Shown one piece after another: positions 1 through 8,489 of a stretch of 49,514 nt of DNA (the first letter of the stretch is position 1; each line of letters opens with the position of its first letter). Source of the DNA: Candidatus Zhuqueibacterota bacterium (GTDB lineage Bacteria > Zhuqueibacterota > Zhuqueibacteria > Oceanimicrobiales > Oceanimicrobiaceae). The notes beneath the pieces are model-generated. The model was not told the origin of the DNA. It did no database searches and worked only from the letters and a program-made list of their open reading frames with translations. The position numbers and the translations under genes are program-made. The DNA lies in NCBI GenBank assembly GCA_029262055.1, contig JAJDAD010000058.1, forward strand, positions 1-49,514. The letters run 5' to 3'.

Positions 1-1007
1 GGTGATGCATGCACAAATCCTCGCGCCGTGCACCACCGCGCTCGCAATATCCTGTGTATTGGCCTGAGGTCCACACAGCCAATCGCAACAGGAAGTGCCC
101 CGGTCATCAGGCTTGTCTTCAACGGATTTTCGCCGCGCCCAAGGTCGATTCGTTTTGTCCCTGTCTTCGCTGCCGCTTTGATCAATTCGATGTGCAGGAT
201 CAAGCCCGGAGAGTATTTTTTATGTTTGGGATTGTATGTGGGTATCCAGGAGGCAAGAACGTTCTGACTGCGAATTCCCAGGTGAACGGCTACTGCCTCG
301 TTTCCTGCGTAAAGTGCCGACACGACGCCTGAGAACTTCGGAAACTCCGCACGCTTAACCAGGCTCAGGAGCTTCATGATTTGCGTGTTACGAAAGAAGT
401 TCAGGTAGCCCGCACGACTTAACTGGGCCTGCTTCCAGTTCACAAGTGCCCGCCAGATTTGCTCTTCGGAAGTGTGCAGCCGGAATCTGACCGGACCTAC
501 TTCCCGAGACAGCTTGCGTGCTTTGCGCATGGCCTGACGAATGGTCGACGAACCGGCCTCTCTTTTGTGTGTTTCGTAAGCCTCATAACCGGCGTCTAGT
601 TCTATGTATGGCGAGTCTTCGACGATAGAGTGATACGACTGAAATGACCGCTGCGTGGCTGGCAGATGATCAAAATGCCAGGCGGACAATTTCAGTTCTC
701 TCAAACATCGCTTCATATCCCAGACAACATCCTCATCAGCAACCATGCCGTGCAGGTCGGAAACCCTCCAACCCACGGGCCGGCCGACGTTGGTTCCAAT
801 GCGCTGGAACGGCAAGAGCCCTACAATTTCACGGTTGTTCTTAACAACGCCGATCTCGGTGTTATTGTGGACCTGATCCACTGCAAGCGTGAACTCCGGC
901 CGGAAGAATGGACTGTCGAGACCGGGATTGCGTTCCTGCAAAGCGGTCCATGCACCGATTTCGGTTCGTGTCAAGTCTGCTGCTCTGATTGCTTTGATGC
1001 TCTCCAT
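1..1007 (-). CDS. FemAB/GNAT-fold acyltransferase (CelD/BcsL type), 3' end cut off
   Basis: The frame is open from an ATG at 1007 to the window edge, giving at least 335 residues, so the C-terminus is missing. The protein resembles the CelD/BcsL-like GNAT family (Acetyltransf_6) common in polysaccharide clusters. Its C-terminal half has the family's typical core: a stretch reading YSPGLILHIELIKAA, then IDLGRGENPLKTSLMTG, the acyl-CoA fold segment where a 'D-x-G-x-G...K' pattern is expected. It is the last visible gene of the exopolysaccharide operon, 20 bases after the methyltransferase stop. It likely acylates a sugar or sugar nucleotide; substrate unknown. Family assignment is fairly firm, substrate is inference. 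Confidence 0.7.
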   Translation of the reverse strand, partial: MESIKAIRAADLTRTEIGAWTALQERNPGLDSPFFRPEFTLAVDQVHNNTEIGVVKNNREIVGLLPFQRIGTNVGRPVGWRVSDLHGMVADEDVVWDMKRCLRELKLSAWHFDHLPATQRSFQSYHSIVEDSPYIELDAGYEAYETHKREAGSSTIRQAMRKARKLSREVGPVRFRLHTSEEQIWRALVNWKQAQLSRAGYLNFFRNTQIMKLLSLVKRAEFPKFSGVVSALYAGNEAVAVHLGIRSQNVLASWIPTYNPKHKKYSPGLILHIELIKAAAKTGTKRIDLGRGENPLKTSLMTGALPVAIGCVDLRPIHRILRARWCTARGFVHAS

Positions 1008-1027
1008 TAGAACTACCTATTCTTCAG

Positions 1028-2314
1028 TCATGCCGATAAGAAGTTGCAGGAGATCCCAAGTGCGGAGACCTGCGCTTCTATTTCCCTTTGATATAAAGGG
1101 TTGGTGACGATGATGGTGTTCGGTTTGTAGTCGAGCAGGAACTCAGGCGCTACGATTTCTTGAGCAGTGCCTGGCAGGTATTTCCCCTGTCTTTCAGGGT
1201 TGATGTCCACGACATAGCGGACTGTGGATTCATTTTTGAGTTCGTTCAGGAACGTAATGCCCTTACCTCCGGAGCCCCAGGTGACGACGCGCTTTCCCCG
1301 GCTTTTGAAATCCGCAAACCTGCCGGTCCAGAATTGTAACTGCCTGCGATGATGTTCGCTGAAGTGCTCGATCACATCGGGTGAGGCGTTGCCGTTGCGC
1401 GCTGGCTGGGTTTTTGTGGCCGCTAAACCGGGTGCCGCCAGGGCCTCGACATACAGGTACTGGCCCTCTTCGTAGCATGTGCCGCCCGAGCGGATCTCGA
1501 AGCCGGCCTTTCGAAACAGATCCAGATAGCATTCCTTGTTGAAGTAGTTGCACTGCTCGTAGTGAATGCTCCAGGTTTGCTGGTGCTCAAATGCATGCCA
1601 GCCATTGTAGACTTCAAAATAGATGCCGGTCCGGCGGTTTCCGATCATGCGCCGCAGCTTCAGCAGAAAGTCCAGCGGTCTGGGAATGTCTTCAAACACA
1701 GAGAGACAGCAGATAAACTCGGGGGTGAGATAATCGTATTTTTCGGAGAAGTAGTCGCGGATGAATCTGACGGTTCCGCTGCCGACATTCTCACTGACTT
1801 CGGCTTTTACGGTGGGGTCGATGCCGGTGCCGTGATTGCCGCCCATTCGGCACAGCATGCGCAGGAAGTCGCCGGCGCCACAGCCTATTTCGAGAATCTG
1901 TTTATTGCGCAGCCCGAAGTTGTCGACCAGACGAGTCGCGACACCTTGCAGATAGGAACGGAAGACACCCGAGTGGAACAACGAAGCTTCGTAGCCGGGT
2001 TCGAACCTGACCCGGCCGGGTTCAAATAAGCGGTTATGCACAAAACCGCAACACCGGCAATACGTCAAACCAATGTCTCCTACCGGTGCATTGCGCGCCT
2101 TTTCCGGGCTATCGAACAGTACGCAGACATGAATTGGGATAGCCTGCAGTTCGAAGAAGTCGACCAGCCGATCAGAATAACAGGCGGGACAGGTAGATTG
2201 GTCCGCTCGCTGCGGTGTCTTCAGGTGTTCTCGTGTTGCGCGCAACGCGCTGTCGACTAGGGCTCCATTGCCGGCTGTCAAATGTTGTCTTTTTTCTGAT
2301 GCGAATTCTTTCAT
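1028..2314 (-). CDS. SAM-dependent sugar C-methyltransferase with zinc-binding N-domain
   Basis: This 428-residue protein shows the three-part layout of NovU/TylCIII-type deoxysugar C-methyltransferases. Cysteines at 42/45 (CPAC) and 86-89 (CRCCG) form the N-terminal zinc-binding domain (Methyltransf_13). A class I SAM-binding motif, ILEIGCGAGDF, lies at about 140-150. The C-terminal domain (Methyltransf_14) has the motif VVTWGSGGKGITFLN followed by a Rossmann-like VDINPERQGKYLPGT. It would add a methyl group to an NDP-keto-deoxysugar in the cytoplasm before glycosyl transfer. The first ~35 residues before the zinc domain are an extension. Start ATG at 2314, 14 bases after the glycosyltransferase stop. 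Exact sugar is not readable from sequence. Confidence 0.85.
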   Translation of the reverse strand: MKEFASEKRQHLTAGNGALVDSALRATREHLKTPQRADQSTCPACYSDRLVDFFELQAIPIHVCVLFDSPEKARNAPVGDIGLTYCRCCGFVHNRLFEPGRVRFEPGYEASLFHSGVFRSYLQGVATRLVDNFGLRNKQILEIGCGAGDFLRMLCRMGGNHGTGIDPTVKAEVSENVGSGTVRFIRDYFSEKYDYLTPEFICCLSVFEDIPRPLDFLLKLRRMIGNRRTGIYFEVYNGWHAFEHQQTWSIHYEQCNYFNKECYLDLFRKAGFEIRSGGTCYEEGQYLYVEALAAPGLAATKTQPARNGNASPDVIEHFSEHHRRQLQFWTGRFADFKSRGKRVVTWGSGGKGITFLNELKNESTVRYVVDINPERQGKYLPGTAQEIVAPEFLLDYKPNTIIVTNPLYQREIEAQVSALGISCNFLSA

Positions 2315-2328
2315 AATAAGCTCTGGAA

Positions 2329-3408
2329 TTATCTGATTTTGAGTTCGGTTTTCCAGGTGGTGCGACCCGGTGTACCCGGGCGCTGCTGTACGGCCCGCTT
2401 ACGGGGCCCCTGGCCACCAGCGTCCAGCATCTCCAGCAGGCGCAGGTTCTCACCGCCGGTTCCGGCGCCATGCAGGGACTTGGACAGAATTTTTCTCCAC
2501 TTTGTTATTTGCAGAAGATACTTCAAGATGACCCAAAAGCAGCGTGCCCGTTCGGCTGCGCTTAATTCAATATGCAATGCGGCCCCGATATGTCCCTGCA
2601 GCAATTTCAACCGTGTGAAAGTGAAGTTCCGGCCCGCGGCGCTGCTCATGTAAGAATGCTGCTGACTTGCTGAATTCAGGCTGCTTGCCGCATTCAGGTG
2701 GACGCGCTGAAAGAACAGAGTCTCAGGAACTTCAGCGTAAAGTCCCATCAGGCTCACCTCCCCAAGCAAGACTTTCTCTGCGCCGTAGTAAGGCTGGAAC
2801 ATGCGCGTTCGGTGCAGGACATCCGCGCGGAACAGGCCGTAGCTATCGACGCACCAATTCGTCCCGAGCAGGACTCCCTCGAAGCGCCTGCTGGGCCGGG
2901 ACGATTGGAAACAATTGCGGGGAAGCCCCTCACGTGTGCTATGAGTGGGGAGTGCTGGGTTGTTGCAAAGGACCGGATACGTCGATAGCAGGCGTCCATT
3001 TTCATCTGTTTTTGCGCTCTGAGTATGGCACCAGGTAATGCTCTTATCGTTATTCAGGACGTCGACGCAGCGTTCGAGAAATGTCGGACTGCAGATATCA
3101 TCTGAAGCAGCCCATTTGAAATATGTGCCGGTGGAAAGTTCAAACACGTGGTTGAAATTCCAAATGGCGCCTCGGTTTTCCTTATGGCGGTGATATCGAA
3201 TGCGCTTATCTTGCGCTGCATAGGCCCGGCAAATTACCTCAGTTTCATCTGTTGAGCAGTTGTCCGAAATCACCAGTTCGAAGTTTTCAAAGGTCTGTTC
3301 GAGCAATGAATCTAGCGCAGATCTGATAAATTTGGCGCCGTTGAATACCGGCAATCCGATGCTTACCAGGGGTTTGCCGTTTAATCTGCCGAGATAGCTT
3401 GAATCCAT
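2329..3408 (-). CDS. Family 2 glycosyltransferase
   Basis: A GT-A fold inverting glycosyltransferase that adds a sugar to the lipid-linked repeat unit at the inner membrane. Visible motifs are LVSIGLPVFNGAKFIRSALD (nucleotide-sugar binding start), ELVISDNCSTDET, and the metal-binding region FKWAASDDICSP (DXD equivalent SDD). The reading frame extends upstream to an ATG at 3453 that overlaps the preceding stop as ATGA, but an AGGAG sits 8 bases before the ATG at 3408 and the family fold begins right after that, so I prefer 3408 (359 aa). The C-terminal ~70 residues are basic and not recognised. Acceptor and donor unknown. Confidence 0.85.
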   Translation of the reverse strand: MDSSYLGRLNGKPLVSIGLPVFNGAKFIRSALDSLLEQTFENFELVISDNCSTDETEVICRAYAAQDKRIRYHRHKENRGAIWNFNHVFELSTGTYFKWAASDDICSPTFLERCVDVLNNDKSITWCHTQSAKTDENGRLLSTYPVLCNNPALPTHSTREGLPRNCFQSSRPSRRFEGVLLGTNWCVDSYGLFRADVLHRTRMFQPYYGAEKVLLGEVSLMGLYAEVPETLFFQRVHLNAASSLNSASQQHSYMSSAAGRNFTFTRLKLLQGHIGAALHIELSAAERARCFWVILKYLLQITKWRKILSKSLHGAGTGGENLRLLEMLDAGGQGPRKRAVQQRPGTPGRTTWKTELKIR

Positions 3409-3449
3409 TTCGTCTACTCCTAATCTGCCAGCAGGATGTGAGTGCGATA

Positions 3450-3731
3450 TCATGCCAGAACCCGTTTTGGCAATTCCCGACCAGGAACGTGTTCGTAGGC
3501 CTTCATTAGTATTTCATAGTTGATTTTGGCGGTGTAGGCTTCATGATTCCAAAATGTGCGTTTAGAGAGGTCCCAGCGGTTCATCTGATCTATGTCGTTA
3601 TTGTGCCGGGTGTAGCGCACCACCTCATGACCTCTGGATTCCAATAGCCAGGCCTCATCTGAGAAAGCCTGGTCCTCGCCACCCGGCTGCTGGTAGTAAT
3701 TATGGCAGAGCAAGATTTTCATTTTGGTCAT
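3450..3731 (-). CDS. Internally deleted GT4 glycosyltransferase remnant (93 aa)
   Basis: The first ~65 residues are a close copy of the N-terminus of the upstream GT4 (shared LLCHNYYQ.PGGEDQ, HEV.RYTRHN.DI, R.T.WNH). The text then jumps: AKINYEILMKAY matches AEPNYEKLMEIY near that protein's C-terminus. So about 300 central residues, including the whole donor-binding domain, are missing while the frame stays open. It cannot be an active GT-B transferase. It most likely arose by tandem duplication followed by in-frame deletion. It sits between the intact GT4 (25-base gap) and the GT2 in the same operon. Whether the short protein is made or functional is unknown; it may be a pseudogene that happens to be in frame. 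Confidence 0.75.
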   Translation of the reverse strand: MTKMKILLCHNYYQQPGGEDQAFSDEAWLLESRGHEVVRYTRHNNDIDQMNRWDLSKRTFWNHEAYTAKINYEILMKAYEHVPGRELPKRVLA

Positions 3732-3756
3732 TTACCCGACTTGCTGTGGATCAAAT

Positions 3757-4950
3757 TCAACTCGTTGCTTCCTTGTGCATATTCTTGTGTCGACGCAAAG
3801 CCCTGTGGTATATTTCCATCAATTTCTCATAATTCGGTTCGGCGGCGTAGCGCTGCTGAAACTTCCGATAAGCCGCTGTCCGCATTTTGCAGAGCTTTTC
3901 GGGGCTGGCGATGAGCCGTCTCGCCTTCTTGACCAGGTCATCCGCATTACCTGCTTTGAAGTGAAGTCCGGTTCTGCAATGGTCAACAACTTCGCGCATG
4001 GCTCCAATATTCGAGGCCAGCACCGGCGTTCCACGCGAGTAGGCCTCGACTACTGTTTTGGGCAGCCCTTCATACCAAAGTGACGGACAGACCAGGAAGG
4101 CGGCCTCCCCGATGACTTTTTGTACCTCACTGGCGGGGCAGAGTCCGAGCCACTCGATCCGTGGGTCGCTCCCGGCAAAAGCACGTATCTTCTCATCCAG
4201 TGGACCCTCTCCCAGGATTTTTAGTGGCAGCTCACCTTTTAATGTTTGCCAGGCAGCGACCAGGGTGTCGATCCCTTTTTCCGGAGAGAGGCGGCCAACA
4301 AAGACTGCATATTTGCCGCGGCCGGATCCGGGTTCGGGACTTGGATGGACAAAGTTCGGTTTGACGACGATTCTCTTTCGGCTAAATCCAGCCTGAACGA
4401 ATTTACGCCGTGCGAACTCGGTGGCAACAACATACAGGTCTACCACCTTGCTCCATGTTTTCAGCGCTCTGTGTAGAGTTAGCATGGTCGCCACTACGCT
4501 GCTCGCCGGGCGGCTGTCGCGGTAACAGCCATGTGCGACGGCAGGCCAGGGAACGGCTTTGCCAATGCAATCTTCACAGATCTGGCCGGCCCGGTGCAGA
4601 TAGCCACCGGCACACAGCAGCCGGTAATTCTGCAACGTTTGCACAATCACGACGCCTTCGGCGCGGGCAGCATAGTAAGCCGCCGGCGATATCAGCGGAA
4701 AGGTATTGGTACAATGCATGACAGCAGGCCGCCGGCGACGAATGAGCTCGCGCAGGTGCGTGTAGGTCTGGTGATTCCAGATGGTCCGTCGAGAAATATC
4801 CAGGCTGTCCATTTTGTGAATGTCGTCGTTGTGCCTGGTGTAGCGCATAACTTCGTGTCCATGCGATTGCAACAGCCAGCCCTCGTCCCGGAAAACCTGG
4901 TCTTCCCCACCTGGACGCTGGTAGTAGTTATGACAAAGCAAGATCCTCAG
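3757..4950 (-). CDS. Family 4 glycosyltransferase, probable CTG start
   Basis: A GT-B retaining glycosyltransferase. The N-terminal domain begins with ILLCHNYYQRPGGEDQ (acceptor side); the C-terminal donor domain shows FVGRLSPEKGIDTLVAAW, ILGEGPL and the E-x7-E loop YEGLPKTVVEAYSRGTPVLA. The first standard start codon is TTG at 4941, but that would remove part of the first beta strand and lies 15 bases from the only Shine-Dalgarno. A CTG at 4950 gives (M)RILLCHNYY, matching the MKILLCHNYY of the duplicated neighbour, and AAAGGAG lies 6 bases upstream of it, overlapping the polymerase stop. I therefore chose CTG. Acts in repeat-unit assembly on the cytoplasmic face of the membrane. Confidence 0.85.
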   Translation of the reverse strand: MRILLCHNYYQRPGGEDQVFRDEGWLLQSHGHEVMRYTRHNDDIHKMDSLDISRRTIWNHQTYTHLRELIRRRRPAVMHCTNTFPLISPAAYYAARAEGVVIVQTLQNYRLLCAGGYLHRAGQICEDCIGKAVPWPAVAHGCYRDSRPASSVVATMLTLHRALKTWSKVVDLYVVATEFARRKFVQAGFSRKRIVVKPNFVHPSPEPGSGRGKYAVFVGRLSPEKGIDTLVAAWQTLKGELPLKILGEGPLDEKIRAFAGSDPRIEWLGLCPASEVQKVIGEAAFLVCPSLWYEGLPKTVVEAYSRGTPVLASNIGAMREVVDHCRTGLHFKAGNADDLVKKARRLIASPEKLCKMRTAAYRKFQQRYAAEPNYEKLMEIYHRALRRHKNMHKEATS

Positions 4951-4961
4951 AGCAGTCTCCT

Positions 4962-6287
4962 TTAGGCGCTGCCTAGGCGGAGCGCCGGTTGCTGTTTTAC
5001 ACTGGCTTCAGCAGGTTGCATATCTTCCACGCTCGCGCCCATTTGGCGCCAAAACAGTGCGATTAACCAAATGATGGTGCTGCCCCTGGGCATCGGCCCG
5101 AACAGAATGGGTTCCATCAGGCCGCCGACGAGCACGGTGACCAGGGCCAGGTCCGGAAAGAGCGCTGGTTTCCGGACCAGCGCCCGCAGTTGCGCAAAAA
5201 GCATGAATGCCACTAACAGCCCACCGGCGACACCCGTACACAAAGTCACGTTGAGCAAAAGGTTGTGCGCATGGTCCAGATCATTCACACCGTATGAGCT
5301 ATGTTTGAATGCAGACAAAGCTTGGCGCGACGCACCGTGACCGTAGCCTAACCATGGTGCTTGCTGAATTTTTTCAAGCGCATAGGCCCAAATCGCCGGC
5401 CGGCCGGTGAAATCATAAACCTCCTGCGCCTGACCTGAGCGTGAAAATTTGCTGGCCATGGCATCCGGGTCAAGCTCCAGAGTACCGGTGGACAGCAGCA
5501 TCACGCCCAAAGCGGCCGTTATGATCACTGAAAATGTAACTGCGACAATGGTACGGATCCGGACTTTGCGCACGAAAAAGAGCGTCAGGACCGCCACAGC
5601 CGCCAGCAGAGGTGTCCGGCTTCCGGTTTGGTACAAGCTGACGGCCATCAGGACTGCCAGCAGGCTCAAAGTTCTACGCTCTAGCCGCTGGGCGGAACCC
5701 AGGACTAACAGCATGTTGGCCGCCCATATAATCTGAATTGCTAATTCGTTGGAGTTGGTTCCCAGACGATTTTGCTCGACATTGAATCTGCCCAGCTCTG
5801 GCCAGGCGAAGAAGTAAAACCAGCTTCCGAGGCAGTAGATGGTCAGTCCGATCAAGGTCCATACCGCAATACGCCGGCCGCCGAGCTGGCTGATGACAGC
5901 CGGAGAAAACAAGATCATGCACCAGAGGGCAAAACAAGCCGCTGCCGAGTAGGCCAAATTTTCCGCCAGCGGAATCGTGAATAAAGTCCAGAAACCGAAG
6001 AGCGTGGCAATCGCGCCGGGGAAACGGAACAGTTGCTGCATGTTGTACGGCAGAAACAGCAGGCCATACAGGCCGCAACCTGCGCAAAGGAGTAGTCTTA
6101 GGACGGTGGTGCCGTCTACTGAAAACGCTTCTCCCGGGCCATTGCTGCTCAAGTTAAACGTGAAGCTGTTTGCGAATACGGCCGCTGCCAACAGGAGCGC
6201 TCCCACCAAGAGTGTGCCTGTGACTGGTTGGATATTCCTATCCAGTCCGGACGTTATGACAGGAGAGAGTGATTGTTTGAGCAGCAA
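4962..6287 (-). CDS. O-antigen ligase/Wzy-type polysaccharide polymerase
   Basis: A 441-residue polytopic membrane protein with about ten or more hydrophobic segments. It carries the Wzy_C (O-antigen ligase) signature: a long periplasmic loop with PWLGYGHGASRQALSAF and the conserved DHAHNLLLNV histidine motif, followed by two further membrane segments. It would polymerise lipid-linked repeat units on the periplasmic face. No ATG occurs near the N-terminus. Candidates are TTG at 6287 or CTG at 6293; AGGA lies 6 bases from the CTG and 12 from the TTG, so a CTG start is quite possible. It follows the flippase by 30 bases. Polymerase rather than ligase is inferred from its place in a Wzx/Wzy/Wzz cluster. 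Confidence 0.8.
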   Translation of the reverse strand: MLLKQSLSPVITSGLDRNIQPVTGTLLVGALLLAAAVFANSFTFNLSSNGPGEAFSVDGTTVLRLLLCAGCGLYGLLFLPYNMQQLFRFPGAIATLFGFWTLFTIPLAENLAYSAAACFALWCMILFSPAVISQLGGRRIAVWTLIGLTIYCLGSWFYFFAWPELGRFNVEQNRLGTNSNELAIQIIWAANMLLVLGSAQRLERRTLSLLAVLMAVSLYQTGSRTPLLAAVAVLTLFFVRKVRIRTIVAVTFSVIITAALGVMLLSTGTLELDPDAMASKFSRSGQAQEVYDFTGRPAIWAYALEKIQQAPWLGYGHGASRQALSAFKHSSYGVNDLDHAHNLLLNVTLCTGVAGGLLVAFMLFAQLRALVRKPALFPDLALVTVLVGGLMEPILFGPMPRGSTIIWLIALFWRQMGASVEDMQPAEASVKQQPALRLGSA

Positions 6288-6317
6288 TTTCAGTTCTTAT
6301 CCTACTTAATCTTGAAC

Positions 6318-7664
6318 CTATGAGTCGTGAGTCACGACTGCAAATGGTGGCGATCCTCCGGTGGCGCGAGAAAATGCTATCCAGCGTGCTCCTAATGCCA
6401 AAGCTGTCCCGATGGCGTCCGCATAGGCCGCTCCCAGTATGCTCAATCCTGGCACTGCGAATGGAACAATCAGTAATGTGAGTAACAGCCCCAAGACGCT
6501 TGCCCGGAAATTGATATTTGGCATCTCGATCACTTTCAGGCCGTGGTCGATCGCAATGGACACAGCCCCGAGCAACATAGCGAAGCCCAGAATGATGACG
6601 GTGTGTTCATGGCCGGCGTACTGCTCACCATACAACAGAACAAGGGCCTTACCGCCAAAGGGGACGAGCAGTGCGCAGAACACGGTCATTGCCAGAAGAA
6701 GAAGGGTGGCGCTTTGAGTAACCACCCGGCGGACCTCTTGTTTTCCCCCATCAGAAAAAGCCCGGGCTGCCTGCGGTGACAATGCATTTCCAATCCCGAG
6801 TCGTAGCGGGTTGGCAACTAGCACGACTGTCCAGCAAGCAGCGTATGCGCCCGTAGCAGCGGTACCTTGAAACAATGCAACAAGCCAGTAGAGCACGTAC
6901 GCCTGACCGGTGCTGGTAATTTGGCTAGCAAAAATCCACTTTCCAAGCTCCCAGTTTTGACGCAGGTTGTTCATGAACTTATTGTGTTTTACCACGAAGA
7001 TGTGGCGGTGTGATATCAACCAGATCACGGATACAACCGAACAAGCTCCACCTAGTGACAGAAAAGCTGTTATCGCTGACAAATGGCCTTTCGCTGCCAG
7101 CCAACCTAAGCCGACCATTTGCAGCACTGCGACGGCGATGTCTATTCTTAGTGCGTTGGCCATGTTGAGGTGAGCAAATTCAAGCCGCCGCCCAAATTCA
7201 CGCAGGAGCATGAAAGGCAGTGCGCCGGCCAGTGCCAATGACATCGCAGAAAGCCGTGCCGTGCCAGCCCAATTCATCGTGGACAAGCTCGCCAAAACGA
7301 AAAACGTCATGGCAAGAGCAGATAGCAGGATATGGTACAGGAGGTTGCTTCCTGCGTATTCGCACCGCTCTTGTCTCTGCAGTCGATTGCCATAGATTGT
7401 GTAGGGTGTCGATATCAAAGATTCCTGCGCATTGGCGACAAAGAGTGCGATCGAAAAAGCCAGAGCGTAGTTGCCAAGCTCTTGTGGTCCGCAGGTTCTA
7501 CCAACAACCACGGTCGTCAGAAAACTCGTACCGCTCACAACTGCCTGGTCCAGCAGGGAAAGCACATTCTTCCCGTTGTCTGTTGCTGAGAAGGTACCGC
7601 GGCCGATCGGGCTTTTCTCAATTTGGCGGGCTGCATTGTCTTTTCGTTCGTCCTGATACATCAT
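6318..7664 (-). CDS. Wzx-type oligosaccharide flippase
   Basis: A 448-residue protein with about 12 hydrophobic helices, of the polysaccharide-transport branch of the MOP superfamily. The N-terminal part SLLDQAVVSGTSFLTTVVVG plus ELGNYALAFSI is typical, with a cytosolic ~35-residue polar tail before the first helix. It would flip undecaprenyl-linked repeat units across the inner membrane. The ATG at 7664 follows the TAA of the sugar transferase directly, with no spacing, so translational coupling is likely. The next genes are the polymerase and glycosyltransferases, as expected for a Wzx/Wzy pathway. Confidence 0.85.
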   Translation of the reverse strand: MMYQDERKDNAARQIEKSPIGRGTFSATDNGKNVLSLLDQAVVSGTSFLTTVVVGRTCGPQELGNYALAFSIALFVANAQESLISTPYTIYGNRLQRQERCEYAGSNLLYHILLSALAMTFFVLASLSTMNWAGTARLSAMSLALAGALPFMLLREFGRRLEFAHLNMANALRIDIAVAVLQMVGLGWLAAKGHLSAITAFLSLGGACSVVSVIWLISHRHIFVVKHNKFMNNLRQNWELGKWIFASQITSTGQAYVLYWLVALFQGTAATGAYAACWTVVLVANPLRLGIGNALSPQAARAFSDGGKQEVRRVVTQSATLLLLAMTVFCALLVPFGGKALVLLYGEQYAGHEHTVIILGFAMLLGAVSIAIDHGLKVIEMPNINFRASVLGLLLTLLIVPFAVPGLSILGAAYADAIGTALALGARWIAFSRATGGSPPFAVVTHDS

Positions 7665-8429
7665 TTAGAGGTTCTTTGAGCCGATGACGAACAGTACAGT
7701 TCTTATCAGGATGCTAACGTCCATCCAGAAGCTGCGTCTTGCAATGTATTCAAGGTCGTGTTCGAGGTTTTCGTGAATAAATTTCCTGCGCGATCCTTTA
7801 ATCTGCCAGAGGCCGGTGATGCCCGGCTTAACCAGCAGGCGTTGGGCCTCTCTCTCGGTGTACTTCTTAACAATGAATGGCATTTCGGGACGTGGGCCGA
7901 CCAGGCTCAAATCTCCCCGCAGGACATTGAATAGTTGCGGTAATTCGTCCAGGCAGAATCTCCTTAGAAGTCTGCCAACCGGGGTAAATCGTGCGTCATC
8001 AGGGTTGCTTGGAGAGACCCAGTAGGGGGCGGCGTCGCTGCGCATGGTGCGAAATTTGTAGATGTTGAACGGCTGCCCTCTGTAATCGCCATTGCGTCTG
8101 TCACCGGTATTCCCATTTGAGTTGTTCCGGTGCCGGCGGTTTTGTCCAATCCTCTTTTGCTCGAAAACCACGGAGCCCGGGGAGCTCAGCTTGATGGCAG
8201 CCGCGATCAGCAGCATCATCGGAGAAATGAATATTAATGTGACACCAGCGACGATAATGTCGAAGAGCCGTTTGCGGCGCTCATAGGACCGGGTGGCGTC
8301 ACTGCTGCCATCCGTGCCGCTATGCCCGTGCACGCTGGAACAGCTTTGCGCAGATTCGCTGGAGATAGAGTCGCAGTTCTGCTGAGATATCCTACGATTA
8401 TGAGTCATGGGCCGTCTCGAAGGTGGCAT
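7665..8429 (-). CDS. Initiating undecaprenyl-phosphate sugar phosphotransferase (WbaP/ExoY family)
   Basis: This 254-residue monotopic sugar transferase loads the first sugar-1-phosphate onto undecaprenyl phosphate. It shows the single membrane helix after RRKRLFDIIVAGVTLIFISP, then the catalytic FEQKRIG, IYKFRTMRSDA, CLDELPQLFNVLRGDLSLVG and VKPGITGLWQI. A glycine/asparagine/arginine-rich insertion (RRHRNNSNGNTGDRRNGDYR) lengthens the loop between QKRIG and FNIYKFRTM. An in-frame ATG at 8408 is an alternative start; the ~45 residues before the helix are polar and low in conservation. It has the short ExoY-like form without the long multi-helix N-terminal half of full-length WbaP. Sugar specificity is not readable. 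Confidence 0.9.
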   Translation of the reverse strand: MPPSRRPMTHNRRISQQNCDSISSESAQSCSSVHGHSGTDGSSDATRSYERRKRLFDIIVAGVTLIFISPMMLLIAAAIKLSSPGSVVFEQKRIGQNRRHRNNSNGNTGDRRNGDYRGQPFNIYKFRTMRSDAAPYWVSPSNPDDARFTPVGRLLRRFCLDELPQLFNVLRGDLSLVGPRPEMPFIVKKYTEREAQRLLVKPGITGLWQIKGSRRKFIHENLEHDLEYIARRSFWMDVSILIRTVLFVIGSKNL

Positions 8430-8489
8430 TGGTCGAAGTTGTCCCGATCAGCATACTCAACACGGGTTTTAGTTAAATCTGCCGGCTTT

